Positions 1 through 7,983 of a DNA stretch of 64,000 bases are shown here, one piece after another. Origin of the DNA: a virus; IMG/VR virus record IMGVR_UViG_3300032893_000010, positions 52,131 through 116,130 of that record; one strand, 5' to 3'. The notes beneath the pieces are model-generated. The model was not told the origin of the DNA. It ran no database searches and saw only the letters and a list, made by a program, of their open reading frames with translations. Numbering within the stretch: position 1 is the stretch's first letter; every line of letters begins with the position of its first letter. A program made the translations under genes and the position numbers.

Positions 1-96
1 TGCGGTATTAACCCTGTAGAAGAAGAATCTAACTTCTGTACAGCGTGTCTTGCTGCGAAGATAATAAATAAAAGAAGGAACGGGCACAAGAAGTAA
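1..96 (+). CDS. zinc-ribbon protein, 3' part
   Basis: The frame is open from the first base to TAA at 94-96 and has no start in the window. It encodes CGINPVEEESNFCTACLAAK and a basic tail, so a C-x11-C-x2-C spacing suggests zinc binding. Its stop overlaps the next ATG by one base (TAATG), so the two are translationally coupled. Function unknown. Confidence 0.6.
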   Translation, partial: CGINPVEEESNFCTACLAAKIINKRRNGHKK

Positions 97-227
97 TGAG
101 CACGAATCCGTATGAGTGCCCAGAATGCGGTTCTAATGAAACGTATAAAAAAGAAAGAGATAAGCGTGTCTGTACTAAGTGCGGTACTGTGTTTACCTTC
201 ACAGGCAGCCCGGACAGGAATTACTGA
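96..227 (+). CDS. small zinc-ribbon protein (43 aa)
   Basis: The protein has two CxxC knuckles, CPECGS near residues 8-13 and CTKCGT near 26-31, the pattern of a TFIIB/rubredoxin-type zinc ribbon. It starts inside the previous stop and ends in TGATG, coupling it to the next gene. No substrate can be inferred. Confidence 0.7.
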   Translation: MSTNPYECPECGSNETYKKERDKRVCTKCGTVFTFTGSPDRNY

Positions 228-556
228 TGATCATGACAGATAAGATAAATGAGGTTTACTGGGAAAGAAATCAGCTAGTAGCAGTATTGTCCAAATTATT
301 TCCTTCTCATTTATCACGTCATCCTGACGACGACAAGGACTGGGAAGATGATTGGAGAACTATAGTATGTATCCATACCCCAGTTGGCCAGGCTACGTGG
401 CATGTTCACGATGATGAGAAGAATGATTTCTCTCATCTAGAGGAAAAATCAAACGACTGGGATGGTCATTCTACAGAGGAAAAATACAAGAGACTGAGTA
501 TGCTTCCTTATAATAGCGTCAGAAAGGGATTTCATGCCGGACTTCTGGGCACGTAA
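227..556 (+). CDS. hypothetical protein
   Basis: About 109 residues, acidic and aromatic in the middle (PDDDKDWEDDW), with no domain I recognise. I chose ATG 227 because it overlaps the upstream TGA by one base; ATG 233 is also possible. It overlaps the following gene by 23 bases. Confidence 0.6.
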   Translation: MIMTDKINEVYWERNQLVAVLSKLFPSHLSRHPDDDKDWEDDWRTIVCIHTPVGQATWHVHDDEKNDFSHLEEKSNDWDGHSTEEKYKRLSMLPYNSVRKGFHAGLLGT

Positions 557-986
557 GAAACAGGAGTTACAAAAAGAGGGAAAACTTCCTGTCCCCAGGC
601 CGTCTGTAATGGCTTCTGACGGTCCCTGGTGGCAAGACCCTAGGGAGACTACCAGACAGGCCCCGAAAGAGCCTCAGGGACCGTCTCAGGGCCGTGCGCA
701 GGCACCTAGGCCGGGAGAGTACGGTCAGGTTTCATGTCCTCACTGCCGCTCTGGGAATTACAGTAAGCCTAGTCCGTCAACAGCATCTAGATGTTTTGAG
801 TGCGGTTATGTTGACGGAAGGCAGCTTAATGAGCCTAATCTTCCTGGTATAGCTGTGACAGATGCTCCTTCGGTGAAGACAAGGCAGCTATCGTCACAAG
901 GTCATTTCGGGAGATCAGCAGCGGAGATCGCAGAAAATAACGCTGTGCTGGAACAGTCAGCACAGGGAAGGGCTAAACTTGGCTAG
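534..986 (+). CDS. Pro/Gln-rich protein with a zinc ribbon
   Basis: 150 residues. The N-terminal third is disordered and Pro/Gln/Arg-rich; a zinc ribbon (CPHC...CFEC) lies around residues 68-90. It resembles small zinc-binding accessory proteins of large actinophages. Function not known. Confidence 0.65.
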   Translation: MPDFWARKKQELQKEGKLPVPRPSVMASDGPWWQDPRETTRQAPKEPQGPSQGRAQAPRPGEYGQVSCPHCRSGNYSKPSPSTASRCFECGYVDGRQLNEPNLPGIAVTDAPSVKTRQLSSQGHFGRSAAEIAENNAVLEQSAQGRAKLG

Positions 987-1080
987 TAATCCTGCGGTAT
1001 GGGCTATTGCAGAAGTATTAAAAGAAATAAGAGACGAACTAAAGAAGATCAATGAATCAGTTCATAAACAAGACAAATAG
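979..1080 (+). CDS. possible 33-aa helical protein, TTG start
   Basis: An open frame from TTG 979 to TAG 1078-1080 encodes a helix-prone peptide (AEVLKEIRDELKKINESV). It bridges two genes, overlapping both. No clear ribosome site, so it may be fortuitous. Confidence 0.35.
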   Translation: MASNPAVWAIAEVLKEIRDELKKINESVHKQDK

Positions 1081-2116
1081 GCAATTCGGCGTAGGGACTG
1101 CTATTAAAGCAGCGGAAATAAAACCGCCTCCTAGACTTACATCAGGATCGCTGTCTTTAGATGTCATCTTAGGAGGCGGCTGGCCAGCGAACGGGCAGTG
1201 GGTGGAAGTGAGAGGCAAGGAATCTGCCGGTAAGACTGCCATCGCATACAAGACTATAGCAGCGAACCAGAAAAATCCTGATTTCAATGCTTTGTGGATA
1301 GCGGCAGAGCCTTATGATGTGGACCAGGCACATGCTCTAGGTGTTGATAATTCAAGAGTGACGGTCATAGCGACTCAGAAGATGGAGTTCGCTTTCGAGA
1401 TGGCCGTAGATGCTGCATCGTCTCAGGAGTTCGATGTGATAGTAATCGATTCTTATCCTGCTCTCGTACCAGATGAGGAAGCTGATAAGGCCATGGATGA
1501 GTTCACTACAGCTACTGGCGCTCGTAATTTCAATAAGTTCATACGTAAGGCTGGACTCGCGTCCAGGAGAGCTGCTGACGGAACTGACAGGCCATTGACA
1601 GGAATAATAATCAACCAGTACAGGGATAAGATAGGAGGATTCGCCAGGTATGGTGTTCCTCAGACTACTCCTGGAGGGCACGGCAAGGATTATTTCTACT
1701 ATACGATTGTAAAGGTAGCAAGAGATGACTGGATCATGGAGAAAAGATCTGGTAATCCAGATCCCGTTGCCGTGGGCCAGACGATTAAGCTTACTACTGA
1801 GAAGAACAAGGCAAATGCGCCCAGGCAGACCATTTCTCTTGATTTCTATTTCAGGGAAGCACCTGTCCTCGGTTTTCACAGGGGAGATTATGACACAGCG
1901 AAAGACTTCTTCACTATGGGAGTTCTATTTGGTGTCATCAGGAAATCAGGAGTATGGTACTACTATCAGGAAGAGAAGTGGCAGGGCAAGGAAAAGGCCC
2001 TCGAAGCTTTAAGACAAGACAAGACATTACAAGAAGACATGGCGGCTGATGTTCTTAGCGCAGCCACCAGACCAGAATTGGCTGATCAGCTAATAGTGAC
2101 AACTGAAGAGGATTAA
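1052..2116 (+). CDS. RecA-like DNA recombinase
   Basis: 354 residues. The Walker A motif GKESAGKT is at residues 55-62 and the Walker B-like strand VIVIDS near 128-133, both in the usual RecA order. The segment TSGSLSLDVILGGG before Walker A is typical of bacterial RecA. The protein should bind single-stranded DNA and ATP and promote strand exchange in phage recombination-dependent replication. The Cas4-like and Holliday-type nucleases lie just downstream, making a recombination cluster. The stop overlaps the next ATG. Confidence 0.92.
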   Translation: MNQFINKTNRQFGVGTAIKAAEIKPPPRLTSGSLSLDVILGGGWPANGQWVEVRGKESAGKTAIAYKTIAANQKNPDFNALWIAAEPYDVDQAHALGVDNSRVTVIATQKMEFAFEMAVDAASSQEFDVIVIDSYPALVPDEEADKAMDEFTTATGARNFNKFIRKAGLASRRAADGTDRPLTGIIINQYRDKIGGFARYGVPQTTPGGHGKDYFYYTIVKVARDDWIMEKRSGNPDPVAVGQTIKLTTEKNKANAPRQTISLDFYFREAPVLGFHRGDYDTAKDFFTMGVLFGVIRKSGVWYYYQEEKWQGKEKALEALRQDKTLQEDMAADVLSAATRPELADQLIVTTEED

Positions 2117-2358
2117 TGGAATCAACAGCTTTAGGTCTGCCCTTATTGATAGATTCGGGTACGGGTACGGAATTTTCTCCCATATCTACCTTTGTAGTAT
2201 CTAAGGGAATGGACACTGAGGGAAATATAGTTTACGCTTTGGCGTTTAGTGAGGGAATGGATATAATAGATGCCCTGGCTCTGGTGCAGTATGCATTGCT
2301 CGATGTAAATGAGAGAGTGAAGAGACTTGTTACGTCAGGATCACAAGAGACGGAGTAA
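2116..2358 (+). CDS. hypothetical protein in the recombination cluster
   Basis: 80 residues; begins within the stop of the RecA-like gene. Hydrophobic and acidic with no recognised motif. Its position between recombinase and nuclease suggests an accessory role, which is inference only. Confidence 0.6.
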   Translation: MESTALGLPLLIDSGTGTEFSPISTFVVSKGMDTEGNIVYALAFSEGMDIIDALALVQYALLDVNERVKRLVTSGSQETE

Positions 2359-2677
2359 ACTCCAGGAGGCAAGAACAGCAAAGGATTTCAGAGGCAGGGT
2401 AACTCCTGCCTCTGGCTCCCAGTGGCATAGCAAGGGTGACGTGAAAACAAAAAACTGGCTTATAGAATGCAAGACGACCACTAAGCAATCTTATTCATTG
2501 AAGGTCCAGACTTGGCATAAGATATGGAAAGAGGCAATGTCAGAGGGTAGAGATCCTCTTATGGTTATAGACTTTGCTGAGGATGATACATCTTTAGTGG
2601 TAATCGATAAAGAAGATTTTCTTGCAATTCTCTCTCAGCCTATATACAGAGAGCTGAACAAGGAAATTGGTACTTAG
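2327..2677 (+). CDS. PD-(D/E)xK nuclease, Holliday-resolvase-like
   Basis: About 116 residues from a TTG start. HSKGDVKTKNWLIECKTT has the D...ExK arrangement of PD-(D/E)xK nucleases such as archaeal Hjc-type resolvases, preceded by a basic N-terminus. It probably cleaves branched DNA made by the adjacent RecA-like protein. The start is uncertain because upstream sequence overlaps the previous gene. Confidence 0.65.
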   Translation: MLRQDHKRRSKLQEARTAKDFRGRVTPASGSQWHSKGDVKTKNWLIECKTTTKQSYSLKVQTWHKIWKEAMSEGRDPLMVIDFAEDDTSLVVIDKEDFLAILSQPIYRELNKEIGT

Positions 2678-3050
2678 ACTGAGGAAAGCTGCCCCAGGCC
2701 AGTGGGATGATGCCAAGTGCAGGATCATAAGGGTAACTGAGGATTATGATCCTTTCTTCGAGGATGAGCACATGGATGATGCCCTGGATTTCTGTAACGG
2801 CCTTCATGATGATACGGTATGCCCGATAAGGCACAAATGCCTTCTGTTCGCCCTCTCTAATAATGAGAAGTTCGGTGTGTGGGGAGGCATGAGTGAGCTT
2901 GGAAGGAAAGCTATCAGGAAGAAAATGCCTGCTAGGGGAGGAAAACCTAATTATGACTGGCAGTGGATGAATGAGGAAACTGCGTTGTCAGGTCTTGATG
3001 CTGACAGATTGAGAAGAGAGCTAGATGAGGAAAAGAACTACCAAGACTGA
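2667..3050 (+). CDS. WhiB-like Fe-S transcription factor
   Basis: 127 residues, TTG start. Cysteines 18, 43, 52 and 58 plus the GVWGG turn (70-74) match the WhiB family, which binds a [4Fe-4S] cluster and partners with the actinobacterial primary sigma factor. Spacing between the second and third cysteines is eight residues rather than the usual two, an unusual loop. Phage WhiB proteins are known to modulate host transcription; that role here is inferred. Confidence 0.75.
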   Translation: MVLRLRKAAPGQWDDAKCRIIRVTEDYDPFFEDEHMDDALDFCNGLHDDTVCPIRHKCLLFALSNNEKFGVWGGMSELGRKAIRKKMPARGGKPNYDWQWMNEETALSGLDADRLRRELDEEKNYQD

Positions 3051-4038
3051 CGGTAGGAGAAGAGTTACAAAGACTGATGGCCGGTTAGCTGATTATTCGT
3101 CTCTGAGAACTGCTACGGGGATAGTAATCCCTGAAGTGCGGAGAGTACTACTGGACAGGGCAAGAAGAGACGATGAGATAACCAGGCACAGGAACAACAT
3201 CATATATCCTTCTGAGATGGCTAAGAATGACTGGTGCCCGAGAGCTACATATCACAGGATGACATCTGGTCACATGCCAGCTTCTAAATCATCGTTCACT
3301 TTAGAGAACGTGTTCAGTGAAGGTAACAGGATTCACGATAAATGGCAGTCGTGGATGGCTGAGACTGGAAAGCTCTGGGGCGACTGGAGATGCTCCAGAT
3401 GCTCTGAGTATGTATCGAATAGCGTTAAGCCTGGATCGTACTTCTCTGGTTCCTGCGTAGGAACAGGATGGGTGAAACTAGAAACTATAGGTGGCACTTC
3501 ATACGGGGTTTCTAAAGATCTGACTACTGATTTTTCTCATGACTGGAGATACAGGGAAGTTACGCTGAAGTCAGCATCTCTTCCGGTATCAGGCCACGCT
3601 GATGGTGCTCTCACGGAATATAATATTCTGGTTGAGCTTAAATCTCTCGGCGCTGGAGGTTTGAGGTTTGAAGCTCCTAATATGATAAAGCAGCACACCC
3701 ATGAGTCAAAGACCACATCTAAAAGCATACTCGACATTGACGGGCTCTGGAAAGATTTCCATCGTCCGCTGTCCGGCCATATCCGCCAGGGAAATATTTA
3801 CTTGTGGATGTGCCAGGAGAACAGACTGCCCTTTGACAGGATCTCATTCGTGTACGAATTCAAGGCTAACCAGCAGGCGAAAGAGTTTGTGGTTCCGTAC
3901 TCATATAGCATTGTCGAGCCTTTACTGGAAACTGCTGAGAATATCGTAGACTGCATAGCTAAGGGAACACCGCCTGACTGCTATTCGGGTAAGGGTGGCT
4001 GCTCTCAGTGCAGAGCATTCGAGAAAAAGGAGGAATGA
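3025..4038 (+). CDS. Cas4-family exonuclease
   Basis: 337 residues. An N-terminal cysteine (PSEMAKNDWCPRATYH), a central nuclease core with GHADGAL and LVELKSL (D...ExK), and a C-terminal cysteine pair (GGCSQC) match the Fe-S Cas4/AddB-like exonuclease layout. An extra four-cysteine insertion (CSRCSEY...C) lies near residues 118-140. It probably resects DNA ends for the RecA-like protein. There is no CRISPR array nearby, so a recombination role fits best. Confidence 0.85.
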   Translation: MRKRTTKTDGRRRVTKTDGRLADYSSLRTATGIVIPEVRRVLLDRARRDDEITRHRNNIIYPSEMAKNDWCPRATYHRMTSGHMPASKSSFTLENVFSEGNRIHDKWQSWMAETGKLWGDWRCSRCSEYVSNSVKPGSYFSGSCVGTGWVKLETIGGTSYGVSKDLTTDFSHDWRYREVTLKSASLPVSGHADGALTEYNILVELKSLGAGGLRFEAPNMIKQHTHESKTTSKSILDIDGLWKDFHRPLSGHIRQGNIYLWMCQENRLPFDRISFVYEFKANQQAKEFVVPYSYSIVEPLLETAENIVDCIAKGTPPDCYSGKGGCSQCRAFEKKEE

Positions 4039-4343
4039 TGCCTTGCATCAGATGCGACGGGCTTGAAAAAGAAGTAGAGACCGGGTTCTTTGATGAAGTT
4101 CTCTGTACTTTCTGTGGTCAGCATCATCTGAAGTCCACGAATCATTCTGGTCCTTGGAAAGTCTACGTTGTAACAGATTGTGATTGCAGGAATGCTCTTG
4201 CTGACGTAAAAACTGATAAATACAGAAGCAACATAGCAGGTATCACTCATGAATACAGATGCATGAAATGCATGACAAGATATGTATGGTCAGGTTTCAC
4301 AGGCTGGGAACTTTCTCTTGAGCACATCATGGAAATGCTATGA
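4038..4343 (+). CDS. zinc-finger protein
   Basis: About 101 residues with CIRC, CTFC and CMKC knuckles. Of two adjacent ATGs I prefer 4038 because it gives better spacing from AGGAGG at 4029-4034. The stop overlaps the next start (ATGAG). Function unknown. Confidence 0.65.
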   Translation: MPCIRCDGLEKEVETGFFDEVLCTFCGQHHLKSTNHSGPWKVYVVTDCDCRNALADVKTDKYRSNIAGITHEYRCMKCMTRYVWSGFTGWELSLEHIMEML

Positions 4344-4702
4344 GTAAATCAAAAGCTAAGGGAACTGCTGCTGAGACTGCTATTGTCAATTACCTGAACG
4401 AGAGAAAATGGGAAGTAAAACGCAGACCACCTCAGGGAGCTAATGATAAAGGTGACATAGACTGCGGAAACTATCCTTTCATCTTGGAAGTCAAGAACTG
4501 CAAGCAGATGAAGCTGAGTGAATGGGTAGATGAAGCTGAGGTAGAAGCTGGCAGGGCAGCAGTTGACTATCCATGGCTAGACAACCCTCCAGCGGGCATT
4601 GTAGTACATAAAAGAGTCAGGAGAGGCCAGCCTAAAGACTGGTATGTGACCATGAGCGTTGATTCTTTCGTAAGGCTTGTAGAGGCTTGCTGGAAAGAAT
4701 AA
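4340..4702 (+). CDS. Holliday-junction-resolvase-like nuclease
   Basis: 120 residues. GTAAETAIVNYL, KRRPPQGANDKGDID and FILEVKN reproduce the E...D...ExK core of phage resolvase-like PD-(D/E)xK nucleases. It would resolve recombination or packaging intermediates. It is the second nuclease of this fold in the cluster. Confidence 0.75.
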   Translation: MSKSKAKGTAAETAIVNYLNERKWEVKRRPPQGANDKGDIDCGNYPFILEVKNCKQMKLSEWVDEAEVEAGRAAVDYPWLDNPPAGIVVHKRVRRGQPKDWYVTMSVDSFVRLVEACWKE

Positions 4703-4707
4703 TCCGG

Positions 4708-4726
4708 TATACTGATAAGGTAAATA
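4708..4726 (+). promoter_or_regulatory. late-type promoter P1 (TATACT-N6-GTAAAT)
   Basis: TATACT at 4708-4713 is followed by GATAAG and GTAAATA. The same arrangement recurs before 7315, 44575 and 47330. There is no TTGACA upstream. The transcript would start just before the SpoVS-like gene, and ATACTGATA can pair with TATCAGTA downstream. Confidence 0.55.
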
Positions 4727-4748
4727 TATCAGTAAACAGGAGTATCAA

Positions 4749-5015
4749 ATGGAAGAAACGCTATTAAAGGTCAAGGGCTCAAGCTCAGCACCTTCTCTAG
4801 CCAGCGTAATAGCACACGGAGTATACGAGAACAAGAAGCTGTGTCTTCGTGCCATAGGAGCATCAGCAGTTAATCAGGCAATGAAAGCAGTTGCCATAGC
4901 TCAATCATATGTTGGAGCTAAGGGAATGAGATTGCTTGTCATACCTGGTTTCACTGATGTTGAAATGGATGACGCTACTGTCACAGCTCTTGTATTCAGG
5001 ATAAGAACGGAATAG
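4749..5015 (+). CDS. SpoVS-like protein
   Basis: 88 residues matching Stage V sporulation protein S along its length: LLKVKGSS, a GASAVNQAMKAVAIA core and LLVIPGFTDVEMD. SpoVS is a small Alba-like nucleic-acid-binding fold that affects sporulation and septation in Bacillus. In a phage it may act as a DNA or RNA architectural protein or alter host development. It is the first gene after late-type promoter P1. Confidence 0.85.
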   Translation: MEETLLKVKGSSSAPSLASVIAHGVYENKKLCLRAIGASAVNQAMKAVAIAQSYVGAKGMRLLVIPGFTDVEMDDATVTALVFRIRTE

Positions 5016-5016
5016 C

Positions 5017-5292
5017 ATGTCACGTTCAGGAGAATTTGCGGCAGGTGCTAACTCAGGGCCTACAGAGCCTGCATCGTTACAGCAACGGGCGGCAAGGTTC
5101 AACGAGCAGATACCTGGGAAGTTCAAGCCTAATGGCATCAATCAGCAGATAATGCCGTCAGCTGACGGCATGTCATCTAAGGATGCGCAGAGACAGACTC
5201 CGAGTGGCATGCTTCCCGATTTCCTGAATGGTTCATCTCGGAGTACAGTTAATAAGCTTGTGCCTTCATACGGCATGAACCTGGCAATATAG
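5017..5292 (+). CDS. low-complexity protein
   Basis: 91 residues rich in Ser, Gly, Asn and Pro; no recognised domain. It follows the SpoVS-like gene by one base and begins the run of small disordered proteins extending to 9 kb. Confidence 0.55.
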   Translation: MSRSGEFAAGANSGPTEPASLQQRAARFNEQIPGKFKPNGINQQIMPSADGMSSKDAQRQTPSGMLPDFLNGSSRSTVNKLVPSYGMNLAI

Positions 5293-5301
5293 GAGTAAAA
5301 A

Positions 5302-5613
5302 ATGAGTTCGGAATTCCCCGCAGTTGGTGATGCAGTCCTGAAGTATGTAGGCGGCGGCAGGACATCTAAGCCTAGAGGCAAGATGGCAGCTAAGAATACA
5401 ATGGGCAGAGGATCTTCACCAACGGGAACAACAGGTAAGAGACCTGGATATAAGATTCAGGAAGCAAACGGTCCCAGATGCTATGTGTCGGCTACTCTTT
5501 ATAGGCCGAATGCAGCAGAAGCATCAGCACAGCAGCGTAATGTGAGAATAGTTCCCTCTGCCACTGGTTATGGTGATTTCTGGAAGAAGCGTCAGTTTGG
5601 ATCAGTGTATTAA
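5302..5613 (+). CDS. low-complexity protein
   Basis: 103 residues, Gly/Thr/Lys-rich first half and a more structured end (SATLYRPNAAEASAQQRN). Clear GGAG site before ATG 5302. Probably in the same transcript as the SpoVS-like gene. Confidence 0.55.
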   Translation: MSSEFPAVGDAVLKYVGGGRTSKPRGKMAAKNTMGRGSSPTGTTGKRPGYKIQEANGPRCYVSATLYRPNAAEASAQQRNVRIVPSATGYGDFWKKRQFGSVY

Positions 5614-5826
5614 ATGAAGCATCAGGAAGATCCAGATTACGATGTACAGTTAGGTCGTTCGGGATCATTTAAAATGTCCGCTGACGCATGGGGTCACTAT
5701 AGCAGACTTCATTCTGCTATCCGCACTCCAGGTTCTAAGTCTCAAGCATCTAGAGCTATAGTTGGACAGGAAACATCAAGAGGCGGACTATCTATGAGAG
5801 GGCATAGTCGCAGAGGGTTAAATTAG
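5614..5826 (+). CDS. small basic protein
   Basis: 70 residues, Ser/Arg/Gly-rich, ending RGHSRRGLN. Starts directly after the previous stop and shares its last base with the next GTG start. Unknown function. Confidence 0.5.
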   Translation: MKHQEDPDYDVQLGRSGSFKMSADAWGHYSRLHSAIRTPGSKSQASRAIVGQETSRGGLSMRGHSRRGLN

Positions 5827-6362
5827 TGTCTGCCTCAGTTTTAAGTTCACAGTTCACATCTAAAAAAGCTGTAGGAGCAAAGACTGCAAAAGTCTTCAAG
5901 AAGAATCCTCCTAAGACTATAGCTGATGCTGTTTATGACCAGTTGACTGAAGATTATCCTAAAGATGCGCTTAACTGGGTTCATGACATAAAATGGAAAG
6001 GCCCAATGGAGGTTCCCTCTACTAAGATTGACATGGCTGACAGGGATAGCTGGAAAGCATCTCATGAGCCAGAAGTAGTTGATCAATGGAAAAAGAGAAT
6101 ATCCTCTGCTGAGAAAAAAGGCGAACACGTAAAGCCAGTGGTTTTGATTCAGCGAAAAGGTAAGAAGATATTTCCTACAGACGGACACCATAGAACTTTA
6201 GCCTACTATGAAGAGAACAAGCCAGTGTATGCATGGGTAGGTATGCCAACTAGGACTAAAGGGCCATGGCTGTCACTTCATGACAAGCAATTCAAGAAAG
6301 AATCAGGGCCGCGAAAAGGCGGAAATCCAGGACTTTATCATTACGGAAGAGAACCTAGATGA
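5826..6362 (+). CDS. ParB/sulfiredoxin-fold protein
   Basis: 178 residues. VPSTKIDMADR, PVVLIQRKGKK and FPTDGHHRTLAYYE give the ParB N-terminal/Srx pattern with a DGHHR motif, which binds CTP or ATP in known families. No helix-turn-helix follows, so a plasmid-type ParB role is unlikely; phage stand-alone versions are often near structural genes. Confidence 0.7.
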   Translation: MSASVLSSQFTSKKAVGAKTAKVFKKNPPKTIADAVYDQLTEDYPKDALNWVHDIKWKGPMEVPSTKIDMADRDSWKASHEPEVVDQWKKRISSAEKKGEHVKPVVLIQRKGKKIFPTDGHHRTLAYYEENKPVYAWVGMPTRTKGPWLSLHDKQFKKESGPRKGGNPGLYHYGREPR

Positions 6363-6589
6363 ATTCACAATTAGGAAGATTAAGTCATTTTCATGAGGCT
6401 GCCACAGCTCATATGTCTAAGCACAGGTCTCAGGGTCCTCCAGGATCTATGGTTTATAATCCTACAAAACCTAAAACTGGTGCTCCTGGGAAGCATGCAA
6501 GAAACTATGGTGATGCTCAGGTAAGGACTTATGCTGGCCCTGGAAAGCATTCCGCTGGTTATACGGGTAAGAGAAGAAACCTGAGCTGA
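6359..6589 (+). CDS. basic GKH-motif protein
   Basis: 76 residues, high in Lys, His, Gly and Pro, with GKHARNYG and GKHSAGYTG. The GKH motif recurs in the proteins at 7633 and 7983, suggesting one family of disordered basic proteins. Overlaps both neighbours by four or one bases. Confidence 0.55.
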   Translation: MNSQLGRLSHFHEAATAHMSKHRSQGPPGSMVYNPTKPKTGAPGKHARNYGDAQVRTYAGPGKHSAGYTGKRRNLS

Positions 6590-6705
6590 TGTCTCTTTAT
6601 GATGTGCTGGCCACTCTTATAATAACTGCGGGAGTGGTATTGTCCGTGGCTATCATAGTGTACGGCTGCGTTTACTACAACCTGAAAGCTAGGGGAAATG
6701 GCTAA
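6589..6705 (+). CDS. single-pass membrane peptide (38 aa)
   Basis: The sequence LATLIITAGVVLSVAIIVYG forms one membrane span followed by a short basic tail. ATG overlaps the upstream TGA, and the end overlaps the next ATG. Likely membrane-inserted; role unknown. Confidence 0.6.
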   Translation: MSLYDVLATLIITAGVVLSVAIIVYGCVYYNLKARGNG

Positions 6706-7270
6706 TACTAGCAATTGGTGGGTTCCGTCTCAGCCTTATAATGGTTCTCCAGGCCAGGCTACATATGGTGGCGGTGGCTCATATAAGTCTGACGTAATAC
6801 AGTACAGGTCTAATCTAGATGCTGCTAGAGCTGGTCACGGTCAGGTTCCTTTTGCTCAGTATCCTGATGGTTATCTCGGTTCGCTGTCTCAGGACAGGCG
6901 TCAGGATAAGCTCTTAGATGCTGTTCAGAAACAGCTTAACAAGAAGTCATATCAGCGCGGTGTTCATAAAGGCGAGAAGATTGACAGGTCAGACTATTTC
7001 TGGCCAGCAGATTTCAAACCTGACAGGGGGCTTGCCAGGGAAGCCAGGACAGCAGTATTCAACGGGAATACCATATCAGTACAGAGGTTTACTCCAAGGG
7101 GAAATCCAGTCGAAAGACTGGCTCATCTAGGAAAAACAGCAGGATTGACGCCTCCAGAACAGGAAAACCTGTATAAGCAGTATGGTGTGAGCATTGCTAA
7201 GAATCCTGTGGTTATCTCTGATCCTGACGCTAAAGCCAGGATGCAGAAGATGAGACCGTCATGGGTTTGA
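6698..7270 (+). CDS. hypothetical protein
   Basis: 190 residues, Gly/Gln-rich start then a mixed alpha/beta-like middle (DYFWPADFKPDRGLAREA). It has the longest ordered section of this gene run. No family recognised. Confidence 0.6.
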   Translation: MANTSNWWVPSQPYNGSPGQATYGGGGSYKSDVIQYRSNLDAARAGHGQVPFAQYPDGYLGSLSQDRRQDKLLDAVQKQLNKKSYQRGVHKGEKIDRSDYFWPADFKPDRGLAREARTAVFNGNTISVQRFTPRGNPVERLAHLGKTAGLTPPEQENLYKQYGVSIAKNPVVISDPDAKARMQKMRPSWV

Positions 7271-7273
7271 CGG

Positions 7274-7292
7274 TAGAATAGAAGAGTAAATA
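7274..7292 (+). promoter_or_regulatory. late-type promoter P2 (TAGAAT-N6-GTAAAT)
   Basis: TAGAAT at 7274-7279, then AGAAGA and GTAAATA, the same spacing as P1. It lies just upstream of the gene at 7315. GAATAG and CTATTC around it could form a hairpin. Confidence 0.5.
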
Positions 7293-7314
7293 TGCTATTC
7301 AGAGAGGTTTTAAC

Positions 7315-7623
7315 ATGTCAAGATCACAAGAGTTCAATCTTGGGACTTTCAATGCTGGTCATGCTATGCGTGATTATCACTATCAGGCCATGTCTGGAAT
7401 ACATGCTGACATCTCTCAAAGCCACAGAGACAGAGCGAGGCCATACAGATCAGGTAATCCCAAAGGAAATGAACATCTAGCGAAAGCAAAGGCTAGTGAA
7501 AAGCAATCTCTAAAATCCGGCAGGAAAAGAGATAAGATAAATGCCAAGTCTCGTAAGATAAAGCCAGCAATAATGGAATCACTTCCAAGACCAACTCATC
7601 GTAATCTTGCCAATGAAAGTTAA
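7315..7623 (+). CDS. basic His/Arg-rich protein
   Basis: 102 residues, rich in Lys, Arg, His and Ser, with an AGHAMRDYHYQAMSG segment. It is the first gene after P2. Probably disordered; DNA or RNA binding is plausible from charge only. Confidence 0.55.
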   Translation: MSRSQEFNLGTFNAGHAMRDYHYQAMSGIHADISQSHRDRARPYRSGNPKGNEHLAKAKASEKQSLKSGRKRDKINAKSRKIKPAIMESLPRPTHRNLANES

Positions 7624-7632
7624 GGTAACACA

Positions 7633-7983
7633 ATGTCAGCAGCACATAAAAGAGTAGCCAGGGCTCTTAAGAAGGGTGCGAATCCTATTGCAGGTTTCGG
7701 CGCCGTTTCCAGGAGAGCATTAGCTACAAGAAACGGTCCTAAGGCATCTGAGAAGGATCATCTGAGTCCAGATCTTTTCGGAAAGCACCATGCCTCATCG
7801 TACCAGAGTGCACGTAAGAACAATTACGGGTCTATGAGCGATCCATCTACTGGCCGTCATTCGCTGAATAACGGACAGGTAGGGAGAAGAGGATCATATT
7901 CCAGGGAAAAAGATGTGGCAGGCGCTTACAAGGATATGGTGGGCAGCGGATACACAGGAAAACACCGTAAGCCAGGTGCGTAA
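7633..7983 (+). CDS. basic GKH-motif protein
   Basis: 116 residues. FGKHHASSYQSAR and YTGKHRKPGA repeat the motif found in the proteins at 6359 and 7983. Low complexity and positive charge suggest a nucleic-acid-associated or virion-internal protein; that is inference. Stop overlaps the next ATG. Confidence 0.55.
   Translation: MSAAHKRVARALKKGANPIAGFGAVSRRALATRNGPKASEKDHLSPDLFGKHHASSYQSARKNNYGSMSDPSTGRHSLNNGQVGRRGSYSREKDVAGAYKDMVGSGYTGKHRKPGA

Noticed and set aside
1352-1879. A 175-codon minus-strand ORF.
   Set aside because: It is fully antisense to the RecA-like gene.
3025-4038. CRISPR adaptation Cas4.
   Set aside because: No Cas1, Cas2 or array; RecA-like and resolvase-like neighbours support recombination.
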